A DNA stretch of 64,000 bases, taken from the NCBI GenBank assembly GCA_963725085.1, contig CAVRXM010000003.1, positions 124,001 through 188,000 of the forward strand, written 5' to 3'. Made by a program: the position numbers and the translations under genes. Below the pieces are notes generated by a model. It was not told the DNA's origin. It made no database searches and was given only the letters and a program-made list of their open reading frames with translations. Source of the DNA: VRUE01 sp963725085. Lineage in GTDB: Bacteria > Actinomycetota > Thermoleophilia > Solirubrobacterales > 70-9. How positions within the stretch are numbered: position 1 is the stretch's first letter; the number at the start of each line of letters is the position of its first letter. Shown piece by piece: positions 10,281 to 18,969 of this stretch.

Positions 10281-12133
10281 AGCGATCGAACCAGAGTGTG
10301 AACGACATCAGGCCCCAGAGCTGCCGGCTGAGGTCCTCCTCGCCGGAGCAGTGGCGGTCGAGGCATCGCGGTGACGACCGCGGGGTCGAGGCAGCCCTGC
10401 CGCTCGAGCGTCGCCGCCGAGAGCGTCTCGCGGGCGAACGGCTCCAGCGGCCCCCGCAGCCAGGCCGCGAGCGGGATCGAGAACCCCTGCTTCGGGCCGC
10501 GGACGATCTCCCGCGGCAGCAGCGGAGCCAGCGCCCGCCGCAGCAGCCGCTTCTTCGAGAAGCCCCGGACCTTGAGCGGGGTCGCGAGGCCGAGGGCGAA
10601 CTCGGCGACCCGCTGGTCGAGGAACGGGACCCGGAGCTCGAGCGAGTGGGCCATGCTCGAGCGGTCGGTCTTGACCAGGAGGTCGTCGACGAGGTAGATG
10701 CCGAGATCGAGGTCCTGGAGGCGCGCCAGCGGCTCGGCGCCATCGGTTTCCGCGTAGCGGTCGCGGAGCAGGTCGACCGGGTCCCAGCCGGGATCCCGGG
10801 CGCCGAGGAGCGCCGCCCGCATCGGCGCCGGGAAGATCTCCTTCCAGGCGTGGTGGCGCTCGAGCGCCGGCAGGCGGGCGCCGCGCACGAAGCGCTTCGC
10901 TTTGTAGTCGAGGCTGACCTTCGCGTCCGAGCTCGGCAGCGCCTCGATCAGCGGCGCGGCGAGCGCGGTGAGGGGCGCCACCCGCGGCGCCAGCAGGTCG
11001 GCGACGTAGGTGTAGTAGCCGCCGAACAGCTCGTCGCCGCCCTCGCCGGAGAGGGCGACCTTGACCTCACCCGCCGCGAGCTGCGACACGAGGTAGGTCG
11101 GGACCGCCGAGGAGTCGCCGAACGGCTCGTCGAAGGCCTCGATCAGGCTCGGCAGCAACTCGGCGGCGTCGGGGCGGAGGATGAGCTCGTGGTGGTCGGT
11201 GCCGTAGCGGCGGGCGATCATCCTGGCCCGCTCGAGCTCGTCGAAGCTCGCCTCCTCGAACCCGATCGAGAAGGTCCTGACCGGCTCCGGCGACTCGCCG
11301 GCGGCGAGCGCGGTCAGGCCGGCGGAGTCGACGCCGCCGGAGAGGAGGACGCCGACCGGGACGTCGGCCACGAGATGGGCGCGGACCGAGTCGCGCAGGG
11401 TCTCCCGCAGCTCGTCGGCGAGCTCGTCGGCCGGCCCCCTCCGCGCCCGCCCGGCCTCGACCGGACGCGGCCGCGCGAAGCGGCGCTCGACGATCTCGCC
11501 GTCCTGCCAGGCGAGCGTGCAGCCCGCCGGCAGCTTCCGGGCCTCGGCGAAGATCGTCATCGGGGCCGGCACCGAGTTGAAGGCGAGGAACGCGGCGAGG
11601 GCCCGGGGATCGATCTCGCGTGAGAACTGCGGCTGCTCGAGCATCGCCTTCAGCTCCGACGCGAACGAGAGCGAGCCGTCCGCGAAGCGGTAGAAGAGCG
11701 GCTTGATCCCGAACCGGTCGCGGGCGAGGAGCAGGCGGGAGGAGCGCCCGTCCCAGACCGCGATCGCGAACATCCCCCGCAGCCGCTCGACGAACGCATC
11801 GCCGTGCTCCTCGTATGCGTGGACGAGGACCTCGGTGTCGGATGCCGTCGCGAACCGGTGCCCGGCGCGCTCGAGGTCGCGGCGCAGCTCGCGGTAGTTG
11901 TAGATCTCGCCGTTCTGGACGACGACGACGCTGCCGTCCTCGTTGGCGATCGGCTGGGTGCCGCCCTCGAGGTCGATGATCGAGAGTCGTCGCGCCGCCA
12001 GCGCGACCGGGCCGTCGGCGTGGAGCCCGTCGCTGTCGGGGCCCCGGTGGACGAGGCGGCTGCTCATCCTCCTCACCACGTCGAGGTCCGGGCGCTCCCC
12101 GCCCGCCGTGACGACGCCGCAGATGCCGCACAT
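10270..12133 (-). CDS. asnB: Glutamine-dependent asparagine synthase (AsnB type), 3' frameshift
   Basis: It begins MCGICGVV with the N-terminal nucleophile Cys2 of class II glutamine amidotransferases; RLSIIDLEGGTQPIANEDG and NGEIYNYRELR follow. The synthetase half has the ATP pyrophosphatase loop VLLSGGVDSAGLTAL, the GEGGDELFGGY segment, and DLLVKTDRSSMAHSLELRVPFLD. The frame breaks near 10360 after DPAVVTAM; removing one C restores LDRHCSGEEDLSRQLWGLMSFTLWFDRY and a stop at 10270, about 620 residues. In this neighbourhood (sugar transferase, DUF354, WecA) it may amidate an exopolysaccharide rather than free aspartate, as several AsnB homologues in glycan clusters are suspected to do. Confidence 0.9.
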
Positions 12134-12189
12134 GCAGCGGCAGTCTGTCAGCCGCGCCCGGTCCCCGGCGTCAGCTTCTGATGGGCGCG

Positions 12190-12858
12190 TCAGGCGGGAG
12201 CGGCGGGGCCGCGGCCGAGGACCTTGGGGACGGTCGCCAGCAGGACGCTGAAATAGAGGCCGACCGAGCGGTCGGCGATGTACTCCATGTCGTGGGCGAG
12301 CTTGTTTGCCCACGACTCCTCGCGGGTGACGCGGGTCTGCGCGAATCCGGTCACCCCGGGCCTGACCACCAGCCGCTGCCAGTACTGCGGGATCTCCTCG
12401 CAGAGCTCGGTGAAGAACGCGGGCCGGATCGGGCGCGGGCCGACGACGGCCATGTCGCCGCGGAGGACGTTCCACAGCTGCGGGACCTCGTCGAGGTGGA
12501 TCGCCCGCAGCGTCCGGCCGATCCTCGTCACCTCTTCCTCGGTCCGGCGCGAGAGCTCCTCGCCGAGGTAGGGCCCGAGTCGCGTTTCCGCATCGGGGGC
12601 CAGGGTGCGGAACTTGTACATCCAGAACAGCTGGCCGGCGCGGCCGACCCGGGCCCCGCGGTAGAAGACCGGCCGCCCGGAGGAGACGAAGATGGCGGCC
12701 GTGGTCAGCGCCAGGAGCGGAGAGAGGACGAGCAGGATCGCGCCGGAGATGAGGATGTCGAGCGCTCGCAGGACGGTGTCTATCGGGCGCGATTCGTCGT
12801 CGCCCGCGAGGTCGATGAAGTGCTGCAGCCTGGCCCGGGTCTCCTCGGACTCGGCTAG
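12190..12858 (-). CDS. Bacterial sugar transferase (undecaprenyl-phosphate sugar-1-P transferase)
   Basis: A WcaJ/ExoY/PglC-fold membrane-associated sugar-phosphate transferase. RALDILISGAILLVLSPLLALTTAAI is the re-entrant membrane helix. FYRGARVGRAGQLFWMYKFRTL, TRIGRTLRAIHLDEVPQLWNVLRGDMAVVGPRP and LVVRPGVTGFAQ are the catalytic-core motifs, including the Asp-Glu pair. The stop is at 12190 but no ATG, GTG or TTG lies in frame before the membrane helix. The natural N-terminus (near AESEETRARLQHFIDLAG) overlaps the DUF354 stop, so the start is unresolved or hidden by a sequence error. Confidence 0.82.
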   Translation of the reverse strand, partial: LAESEETRARLQHFIDLAGDDESRPIDTVLRALDILISGAILLVLSPLLALTTAAIFVSSGRPVFYRGARVGRAGQLFWMYKFRTLAPDAETRLGPYLGEELSRRTEEEVTRIGRTLRAIHLDEVPQLWNVLRGDMAVVGPRPIRPAFFTELCEEIPQYWQRLVVRPGVTGFAQTRVTREESWANKLAHDMEYIADRSVGLYFSVLLATVPKVLGRGPAAPA

Positions 12859-13904
12859 GAGGTCAGGGCGTGGTGTCGCTCTCCGTGCGATGGCGAGTCT
12901 CCGACGGTGCCGAGGATCCTCTCGACGAGGAAGGCGGGATCCCTCTTCGTCGGAGTCGCTCCTGCGGAGCGCTTTTCCAGCTGCAGCGCGCGGGGGTCGG
13001 TCAGCGGCCGCATCCGGCCGGAGCGGATCAGCTCTTCGTCGACGCCGCCGAGCCGTCCCCCGTAGGTGGTGTAGACGGGCGTGCCGAGCGCAGCTGCCTC
13101 GCGGTTCATCGTCCCGCCGGCGGAGACGACCAGGTCCGCCTGGGCGATCAGGCTCTGGGCCTCGACCGCGCCGGGCGGGACGATCAGCGAGGGGAGCTCC
13201 ATCGTCTCGATGAACTCGCGCTGTGTCTGCGTCCGCGGCATGACGATCGCGTGAACCTCGTCGTCCTGGCCGAGCCTGGTCAGGACCTTCGGGAACAGCG
13301 GGTTCGACTTGCGGTGGTAGAGCGAGACGTCGGGCGGCGGGCGGACGACGACCACGACCCGCGAGGTGTCGACCGAGAGCCGCTCCATCGCGCCGGCGTC
13401 GGGCTCGAAGTCGAAGAGGTAGTACTCCTCCTTGATCCCGGGGTAGGCGAAGAGCTTCTCCGGGCCGACCCCGAACCGGCGCAATCGGTCCGGCGGGACC
13501 GACTCGGGGAACATCACCCGCTTCGCCAGCCGGCACCCGATGTGGTGCTGGGTGACGGCGTACTCGTAGTCGTGCATGTTGGCCTCGGGGATGCCGAGGA
13601 CGCGCGAGGCGATCGCGAGGTCGTTGGAGCCGTGGGCGAGGGCGAGGTCGAACGACCGGCCGCGCCCGAACCCGATCATCCCCGCCGTGCGCGCCCCGAG
13701 CCGGTACGCCTTCCGCACCCGCGAGGCGCCGCCGTGGCGGCCGATCGGGGTGTGCTCCATCCCGTGCAGGTCGAGCAGCGCCTGGGTCTGGGCGTAGTCG
13801 CGCGAGGTGATCTCGACCGTGTGGCCCTGCTCCCGCAGGCGGTCGATGATCGGCCGCAGGACGAGGACATGGGCCGGGGCGGACATGTCGACCCAGACGT
13901 TCAT
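12855..13904 (-). CDS. DUF354 family glycosyltransferase-like protein
   Basis: A 349-residue protein starting MNVWVDMSAPAHVLVLRPIIDRLREQGHTVEITSRDYAQT, the typical DUF354 N-terminal Rossmann-like half. The C-terminal half has the glycosyltransferase-B-like PPGAVEAQSLIAQADLVVSAGGTMNREAAALGTPVYTTYGG. DUF354 proteins are common in archaea and some bacteria next to polysaccharide genes and resemble UDP-sugar epimerase/GT-B folds, but their reaction is not established. A longer frame reaches 13949, but that extra part lies in the repeat element described at 13908-14093, so the ATG at 13904 is preferred. Confidence 0.85.
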   Translation of the reverse strand: MNVWVDMSAPAHVLVLRPIIDRLREQGHTVEITSRDYAQTQALLDLHGMEHTPIGRHGGASRVRKAYRLGARTAGMIGFGRGRSFDLALAHGSNDLAIASRVLGIPEANMHDYEYAVTQHHIGCRLAKRVMFPESVPPDRLRRFGVGPEKLFAYPGIKEEYYLFDFEPDAGAMERLSVDTSRVVVVVRPPPDVSLYHRKSNPLFPKVLTRLGQDDEVHAIVMPRTQTQREFIETMELPSLIVPPGAVEAQSLIAQADLVVSAGGTMNREAAALGTPVYTTYGGRLGGVDEELIRSGRMRPLTDPRALQLEKRSAGATPTKRDPAFLVERILGTVGDSPSHGERHHALTS

Positions 13905-13907
13905 CAA

Positions 13908-14093
13908 CGCGCCGCCTCCTCCGCTTCGCGTCCGGGGGCGGCGCGCCAATGCGTCGCTTCAGCGCCGCTCGCGGAGAATCAGATCTGTGATGCTCGCTAA
14001 TCATTCCGCCGCCTCCTCCGCTTCGCGTCCGGGGGCGGCGGCCATGTGTCCCATCAGCGCCGCTCGCGGAAATCAGGCTGTGACGCTCGCTAA
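13908..14093. repeat. Tandem pair of about 95-base composite palindromic elements
   Basis: The gap between glyA and the DUF354 gene is two copies of one unit. Each has a hairpin with the constant loop core CTTCGCGTCC: arms 13908-13916/13937-13945 in copy 1 and 14006-14013/14034-14041 in copy 2. This is followed by a conserved core, AATCAG...GTGAYGCTCGCTAAT. The stems differ at their outer ends (CGCG against CC/GG) yet still pair. Copy 2 runs into glyA and supplies its last codons. Related hairpins occur at 59568-59603 and 62279-62310. Confidence 0.75.
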
Positions 14094-15356
14094 TTGGTTG
14101 TACAGGGGGTAGCGGTCCATGAGGGCCTGGGTTCGCTCGTTGAGGCGTGGCCTTCTCGGACTCGAAGTCTGGTCGCCGAGGGCGGTGGCGATGACCGAGG
14201 CGATCTCGCGCATATCGTCCTCGAGGAAGCCGCGGGTGGTCAGGGCGGGGGTTCCGATCCGCAGGCCGGATGGGTTCATCGGCGGCCGCTCGTCGAACGG
14301 GATCGCGTTGCGGTTGACGGTGATGCCGACCTCCTCGAGCCGGGTCTCCGCGGTCTTGCCGTCGAGGCCCGAGGGGGTCAGGTCGACCAGGATCAGGTGG
14401 ACGTCGGTGCCGCCGGTGAGAACCGGGACCCCGGCCTCCTCGAGCCCCGCCGCGAGCGCCCGGGCGTTGGCGATCGTCTGCCGCTGGCGGGCGCGGAAGG
14501 GCTCGGTGGCGGCGATCCGCAGCGCGACCGCCTTGGCGGCGATCGTGTGCATCAGCGGCCCGCCCTGCTGCCCGGGGAAGATCGCTTTGTCGATCGCCGC
14601 GGCATGCTCCTCGCGGCAGAGGATCATCCCGCTGCGTGGCCCGCAGAGCGTCTTGTGGATCGTCGTCGTGACGACGTCCGCGTGCGGCACCGGGCTCGGG
14701 TGCTCGCCGGCGGCGACCAGCCCGGCGAAATGGGCCATGTCGACCATCAGCTTCGCCCCCACCCCGTCGGCGATCTCGCGGAACGCGGCGAAGTCGAGCT
14801 GCCGCGGATATGCCGACCAGCCGGCGACGATCACCTTCGGGCGGTGCTCCTCGGCGAGCTGCTCGACCTCGGCCATGTCGACCCGCAGGTCGTCGCGGCT
14901 GACGTGGTAGGCGACGACCTCGTAAAGCTTCCCGGAGACGTTCAGCTTCATCCCGTGGGTCAGGTGGCCACCATGGTCGAGTGCCATCCCCATGATCGTG
15001 TCGCCCGGTTCGATCAGCGCCATGTAGGCGGCGTTGTTGGCCTGGGCGCCGGCGTGTGCCTGGACGTTGGCGTGCTCGGCCCCGAACAGCTCCTTCGCGC
15101 GGTCGATCGCGAGCTGCTCGGCGACGTCGACCTCCTCGCAACCCCCGTAGTAGCGCCTCCCGGGGTAACCCTCGGCGTACTTGTTGGTCAGCACCGAGCC
15201 GACCGCTTCGAGGACCGCCTGCGGGACGAAGTTCTCCGAGGCGATCATCTCCAGCGTCCCCTGCTGGCGCCGAAGCTCGGCGTCGAGCACCGCCGATATC
15301 TCGGGGTCGACCTCGGAGAGCGGGGCGCTCTGGAAGTTCTCGGGAAGCTCGCTCAT
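14073..15356 (-). CDS. glyA: Serine hydroxymethyltransferase
   Basis: A 427-residue PLP enzyme interconverting serine and glycine and feeding one-carbon units to tetrahydrofolate. Signatures: IASENFVPQAVLEAVGSVLTNKYAEGYPGRRYYGGCE, DMAHFAGLVAAGEHPSP, the PLP lysine in TTTIHKTLCGPRSGMI, and the C-terminal NPSGLRIGTPALTTRG. A TAAGGT -10 candidate lies 12 bases before the ATG at 15356, with GAGG between, so the leader is very short. The last residues (QLASVTA and stop) are encoded by the repeat element that follows the gene. Confidence 0.97.
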   Translation of the reverse strand: MSELPENFQSAPLSEVDPEISAVLDAELRRQQGTLEMIASENFVPQAVLEAVGSVLTNKYAEGYPGRRYYGGCEEVDVAEQLAIDRAKELFGAEHANVQAHAGAQANNAAYMALIEPGDTIMGMALDHGGHLTHGMKLNVSGKLYEVVAYHVSRDDLRVDMAEVEQLAEEHRPKVIVAGWSAYPRQLDFAAFREIADGVGAKLMVDMAHFAGLVAAGEHPSPVPHADVVTTTIHKTLCGPRSGMILCREEHAAAIDKAIFPGQQGGPLMHTIAAKAVALRIAATEPFRARQRQTIANARALAAGLEEAGVPVLTGGTDVHLILVDLTPSGLDGKTAETRLEEVGITVNRNAIPFDERPPMNPSGLRIGTPALTTRGFLEDDMREIASVIATALGDQTSSPRRPRLNERTQALMDRYPLYNQLASVTA

Positions 15357-15388
15357 GGTCCTCAGCCGACCTTACCAACGGGTCGGGA

Positions 15389-15394
15389 TAGCCT
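15389..15394 (+). promoter_or_regulatory. -10 box TAGCCT, leaderless start of the lysyl-oxidase-like gene
   Basis: TAGCCT ends 6 bases before the GTG at 15401, so transcription should begin at or next to the start codon. No ribosome-binding site is present. Confidence 0.5.
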
Positions 15395-15400
15395 GCCGGG

Positions 15401-16213
15401 GTGGCCTCCCGGATCAGCGCCCTCCTCGCCGTCGCCACCGTGGCGTTGCTCGCGCCGACGCCACCCGGCGGCGGCGCCGAAAGCCACGCCGTGCTCGCCG
15501 AATCGGGCGCCAACCCCTGCGAGGGGCCCGGCTCCGGCCACCTGCTCTGCCCCGATCTGCGGGTCGCCCGTCCGTCCGACCTCTACGTCGAGCACAGCGG
15601 CGGAAACTACGGATACGGCGGCGGAGCGCTTCTGCACGCGACCAGCGACATCCGCTCGCGAGGCCGTGGCCCGATGGAGCTGCGCGGGCGCCGCTACAAG
15701 CGCAACTGGATGCACGTGAACCAGGCGATCTACAGGGTCGGCGGCGGGGTCGAGATATTCCGCACCGACGCCCAGCTCCACTTCTACGACGTCGGCGCCT
15801 ACTGGGGCGGCTCCTACTGGAAGGTCCACGACCCGCTCAGCATGGAGATCTGGTCGCTCGACGAGCACCGCCGGCCGCTGAAGCGGGTCCGCAAGGGGCC
15901 GAAGGTCTTCTACTGCCTGCGCGACCTCGAGCGCACGAAGGCGATGCGGCGCTCGCCGGCCGGCCGGGTGTACCCGGGCTGCAACCAGGACCCGGGCCGG
16001 CGGCGGGTCCGGCTCGGCACCTCGGTCGGTTGGTCGGACATCTACCCCTCCGAATACGACCGCCAGTGGGTCAACGTCAGCGGCCTCCGCGGGTGCTTCG
16101 CGTTCGTGATGCGCGTCGACCCGCTGAACCTCTTCGATGAGGAAAACGAGCACGACAACCGCTCGATCAGGATCGTCCGCCTCCCCTACCACGACGGACC
16201 CCAGCACTGCTGA
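15401..16213 (+). CDS. Secreted lysyl-oxidase-like protein
   Basis: The GTG start gives a signal peptide (residues 1-26, ISALLAVATVALLAPTPPGG). The C-terminal half follows the lysyl oxidase fold: GPKVFYCLRDLERT, VGWSDIYPSEYDRQWVNVSGLRGCFAFVMRVDPLNLFDEENEHDNRSIRIVRL is the counterpart of the eukaryotic WADIYPADLDCQWIDIT segment. However, the copper site is unusual: where homologues have a His-rich HxHxH stretch, this protein reads YWKVHD near residues 144-149. It may therefore not be an active amine oxidase. It stands alone on the plus strand between glyA and tsaC and ends 7 bases before the tsaC stop. Confidence 0.7.
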   Translation: MASRISALLAVATVALLAPTPPGGGAESHAVLAESGANPCEGPGSGHLLCPDLRVARPSDLYVEHSGGNYGYGGGALLHATSDIRSRGRGPMELRGRRYKRNWMHVNQAIYRVGGGVEIFRTDAQLHFYDVGAYWGGSYWKVHDPLSMEIWSLDEHRRPLKRVRKGPKVFYCLRDLERTKAMRRSPAGRVYPGCNQDPGRRRVRLGTSVGWSDIYPSEYDRQWVNVSGLRGCFAFVMRVDPLNLFDEENEHDNRSIRIVRLPYHDGPQHC

Positions 16214-16220
16214 GAGCGGG

Positions 16221-16844
16221 TTAGCCGAGGACCTCTTCGACCCGCTCGGCCGGTAGGCCCCCCTCGCGAAGGATCGTCCAAGAGCCGTCGACGTCGATCG
16301 AGGCGATGTCGACGACGGTGGAGGGAAGGCCGGTGAGCGCGCCACCGTCGATCGCGAGATCGGCGCCGGCGACGATCGAGTCCGGCAGGTCCTCGAAACG
16401 CGACGGCGCCGGCTCGCCGCTGATGTTCGCCGAGGTCTGGAACATCGGGTGCATGACGCCGGCGAGGGGGCCGTCGAGCAGCCGGACGCCGAGGCGGGCC
16501 GGGTCATCGCGGCAGGCGAGCGGGTAACGGTGCCGGGGGTTGTCGAGGACGAGGGTCACCGAACCCGGCAGCAGCGCCCCGACCGCGTCGCGGGCGCGCG
16601 GCCCGAGGCCGGCGACGATCTCGCGCATCGCCAGCGGCGAGAAGTAGAGCACGGCCGAGGGCTTGCCGTCGTCGCGGCCCTTGAGCCTGTGGATCCGGTC
16701 GATCGGCGCGGGGTCGACGGGATCCGCGGCGATCCCGTAGAGCCCGTCGGCGGGATAGATGGCGACGCCGCCCTCCCCCAGACAGCGCTCGAGCGCGGAA
16801 CGCACCGCCGGCGCCCCGTCCCGCTCGATGGACACCAGCTTCAA
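16221..16844 (-). CDS. tsaC: Threonylcarbamoyl-AMP synthase (TsaC/Sua5 family)
   Basis: A 207-residue YrdC-domain protein making threonylcarbamoyl-AMP for the t6A modification of tRNAs reading ANN codons. The substrate pocket motifs are GGVAIYPADGLYGIAADP, DRIHRLKGRDDGKPSAVLYF (KxR and SxxN surroundings), PGSVTLVLDNP and the MFQTSANISGEPAP strand. There is no C-terminal Sua5 domain, so it is the short TsaC form. The start is TTG at 16844; a GTG four codons in is an alternative. It is the third gene of prfA-prmC-tsaC, separated from prmC by a 58-base repeat. Confidence 0.92.
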   Translation of the reverse strand: MKLVSIERDGAPAVRSALERCLGEGGVAIYPADGLYGIAADPVDPAPIDRIHRLKGRDDGKPSAVLYFSPLAMREIVAGLGPRARDAVGALLPGSVTLVLDNPRHRYPLACRDDPARLGVRLLDGPLAGVMHPMFQTSANISGEPAPSRFEDLPDSIVAGADLAIDGGALTGLPSTVVDIASIDVDGSWTILREGGLPAERVEEVLG

Positions 16845-16845
16845 G

Positions 16846-16902
16846 GTTCGCGCCTTGCTCGCGGCGCGATGAACCAGATTCCGGCGCTTGCTCGCTCAAC
16901 GG
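16846..16902. repeat. Leader repeat (CTTGCTCGCT family), copy at tsaC
   Basis: This fills the prmC-tsaC gap. TCGCGCC (16848-16854) pairs with GGCGCGA (16863-16869); then GAACCAGAT and CGCTTGCTCGCT follow. The same layout with a different stem lies immediately before meaB (47133-47194). Both end directly at a start codon on the minus strand. Confidence 0.55.
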
Positions 16903-17788
16903 TCACCGGGTCTTGGCTCCCCAGACGACGCGCTCGATCCCGGCCAGGTCCCGGCGGCGCTGGAGCCCGGTGAACCCCGCCTCGGCGAGGAGACCGGCAA
17001 CCGCATCCGCCTGGCCGGCCCCCACCTCCACGGCCACCACGTCCGCCCGATTGGATGTCGCAGTTACCTCCACCCCCCGGATGGAACTGCGACATCCAGG
17101 TGTGAGGCGGGAGATCAGGGCCCGGATCGCGTCGAGGCCGTCGGGGCCGGCGAGCAGCGCCTCGCGCGGCTCCCACTCGGTCACCTCAGGCTGCAGGGCC
17201 GCCCAATCGGCCTCGGCCACATAGGGAAGGTTGGCGACGATCAGATCGAACTCACCGTCCGGGGACCGTACCTGGGAGGAACCTGACCCGGGTGCCGAGA
17301 CCCAGCGCCGTGGCATTGGCGCGGGCGACGTCGAGCGCGGCGGCCGAGGTGTCGGTCGCGGTCACCTCGCAGCCGGGGAGCTCGTCGGCGATCGCCAGCG
17401 CCACCGCGCCCGAGCCGGTGCCGACGTCGAGAGCGGTGGCGGGCCGCAGCTCGAGCGCGAGCTCGACCAGGAGCTCCGTCTCGGGGCGCGGCACGAGCAC
17501 CCGCCCGTCGACCGCGAGCTCGAGCAAGCGAAATCCGCGGCGGCCGAGGATGTAGGCGACCGGCTCGCGGCGCAACCGGCGCCGCACCATCTCGCCGAAG
17601 CTCCGCGCCGCGGCGGCGGGGACGCCGCGATCGGGGTCGGCCGCAAGCATCGCCCGGTCCCACCCGGTCGCCTCCGCGAGCAGCAGCTCCGCATCGAGCC
17701 TGGGGGAATCGACCCCGGCCGCCGAGAGCGCGTCGCCGGCGGCGCCGAGCGCCTCCCCCACGCTGCCGGCGGTCCGGGTCGGCGGCAT
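16903..17788 (-). CDS. prmC: Release factor glutamine methyltransferase (prmC), frameshifted, with in-frame insertion
   Basis: PrmC methylates the GGQ glutamine of RF1/RF2. The N-terminal helical domain (SVGEALGAAGDALSAAGVDSPRLDAELLLAEATGWDRAML...) and the SAM site (LVPRPETELLVELAL, ALDVGTGSGAVALAIA, CEVTATDTSAAALDVARANA) are in one frame. One extra G near 17267 breaks it; removing it gives GTVPDGEFDLIVANLPYVAEADW and the rest. The catalytic tetrapeptide reads NLPY rather than the common NPPY. About 16 residues (CRSSIRGVEVTATSNRA) are inserted before DVVAVEVGAGQADAV and come from a palindrome at 17052-17098. It starts 3 bases after prfA. Confidence 0.88.
17052..17098. repeat. 47-base palindromic element inside prmC
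   Basis: Perfect 14-bp arms, TGGATGTCGCAGTT (17052-17065) and its complement (17085-17098), flank a 19-base loop. It is translated in frame as an extra loop of PrmC between RLTPG and DVVAVEVGAG. No second copy of this sequence was seen in the window. Confidence 0.7.
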
Positions 17789-17791
17789 GCC

Positions 17792-18859
17792 TCAGGCGGT
17801 CGAGGTCGCGGCCTCGAGCCGCTGCCGCTTCTCCTCGGCGGCCAGCGCCTCGGTGAACTCCGAGAGCCCCCCGGCGAGGACACCGTCGAGGTTGTGGGAG
17901 GTGACCTTGACCCGGTGGTCGGTGACCCGGCCCTGGGGGAAGTTGTAGGTGCGGATCTTCTCCGAGCGCTCGCCGCTCCCGACCTGGGCCTTGCGCTCGG
18001 AGGCGATCTGCGCCTGCTGCTCGGCCAGCTCGCGCTCGTACAGACGCGCCCGCAGCACCCGCATCGCCCGCTCCTTGTTCTGGAGCTGGGACTTCTCGTC
18101 CTGCATCGAGACGACGATCCCGGTCGGTTTGTGGGTTATCCGAACCGCCGAGTCTGTGGTGTTGACCGACTGCCCGCCCGGCCCCGAGGAGCGGTAGACG
18201 TCGATCTGGAGGTCGGCTGCCTCGACGGTCACCTCGACCTCCTCGACCTCGGGCAGCACCGCCACGGTCGCGGTCGAGGTGTGGATCCGGCCCTGCGACT
18301 CGGTCTCCGGCACCCGCTGGACCCGGTGGGTGCCGCCCTCGAACTTGAAGACGGAGTAGGCGCCGTCGCCCTTGACCGAGAACGTCACCTCCTTGAAGCC
18401 GCCGACCTCGGCCGCCGACTGCGAGAGGACTTCGGTGGCGAACCCGCGCTCCTCGGCATAGCGGACGAGCATCTTGAACAGGTCCCCCGCGAACAGGGCC
18501 GCCTCGTCGCCGCCGGTCCCGGCGCGGATCTCGACGATCACGTTCTTGTCGTCGTTGGGATCGCGCTCGACCATCGCCAGCCGAATCTCCTCCTCAAGGC
18601 CCTCGAGCCGCGCCGGCGCCTCGTCGACGACCTTCTGGAGCTCCGGGTCATCGCCCTCCTCGAGCAGCTCGCGAGCCCCCTCGAGGTCGTCCTTCAGGGT
18701 CCGGTACTCGGCCGCGAGCGCCTGCGCCGGCTGCAGGTCGCGGTACTCGCGCCCGACCTCGGCGTACCGCTCCCGGTCCCCGATCACGGCAGGGTCCGAC
18801 ATCTCCCGCTCCAACTCGGAAAATCGCTGAAGAATCTGTTCGACGAGCGAATCAACCAT
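17792..18859 (-). CDS. prfA: Peptide chain release factor 1
   Basis: A 355-residue class I release factor for UAA/UAG. The GGQ motif is in SSGPGGQSVNTTDSAVRITH; the PxT codon-reading region reads RVPETESQGRIHTS. GGDEAALFAGDLFKML and the C-terminal SEKIRTYNFPQGRVTDHRV are standard. The open frame reaches 18895, but MVDSLVEQILQRF at 18859 is the family start, with a TAAGGT -10 box 7 bases upstream, so the mRNA is probably leaderless. It heads the prfA-prmC-tsaC operon. Confidence 0.96.
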   Translation of the reverse strand: MVDSLVEQILQRFSELEREMSDPAVIGDRERYAEVGREYRDLQPAQALAAEYRTLKDDLEGARELLEEGDDPELQKVVDEAPARLEGLEEEIRLAMVERDPNDDKNVIVEIRAGTGGDEAALFAGDLFKMLVRYAEERGFATEVLSQSAAEVGGFKEVTFSVKGDGAYSVFKFEGGTHRVQRVPETESQGRIHTSTATVAVLPEVEEVEVTVEAADLQIDVYRSSGPGGQSVNTTDSAVRITHKPTGIVVSMQDEKSQLQNKERAMRVLRARLYERELAEQQAQIASERKAQVGSGERSEKIRTYNFPQGRVTDHRVKVTSHNLDGVLAGGLSEFTEALAAEEKRQRLEAATSTA

Positions 18860-18866
18860 CTTGTGA

Positions 18867-18872
18867 ACCTTA
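18867..18872 (-). promoter_or_regulatory. -10 box TAAGGT before prfA
   Basis: It lies 7 bases before the prfA ATG at 18859. No SD sequence is present, so a leaderless transcript is expected. Confidence 0.45.
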
Positions 18873-18885
18873 GGCGTAGCCCGGG

Positions 18886-18957
18886 GGGGTGGCACAGGGG
18901 GAGGGGTCGAGGACGTAGACCTCGCCCGCAGGCCCCTCCCCCTGTGACAGGACCCGC
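18886..18957. repeat. GGGTCCTGTC/GCCACCC palindromic element, intergenic copy
   Basis: It lies between prfA and the DUF1385 gene. Perfect 14-bp arms (18893-18906 and 18933-18946, CACAGGGGGAGGGG and its complement) enclose 26 bases containing GCCCGCAGG. On the plus strand the outer ends read GGGTGGC and GACAGGACCCGC. Two related copies with other stems lie in frame inside ORFs at 58489-58574 and 59621-59700. It could double as a terminator for the upstream gene, though no T-run follows. Confidence 0.75.
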
Positions 18958-18969
18958 CCGCCGCTACGA

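Noticed and set aside
13905..13949. N-terminal extension MARRPRTRSGGGGAL of the DUF354 protein.
   Set aside because: It is encoded by a repeat element, and homologues start at MNVWVDMSAPAH.
13908..14093. The tandem repeat as a CRISPR array.
   Set aside because: There are only two units of about 95 bases with no spacer-like variable segments, and no cas genes.
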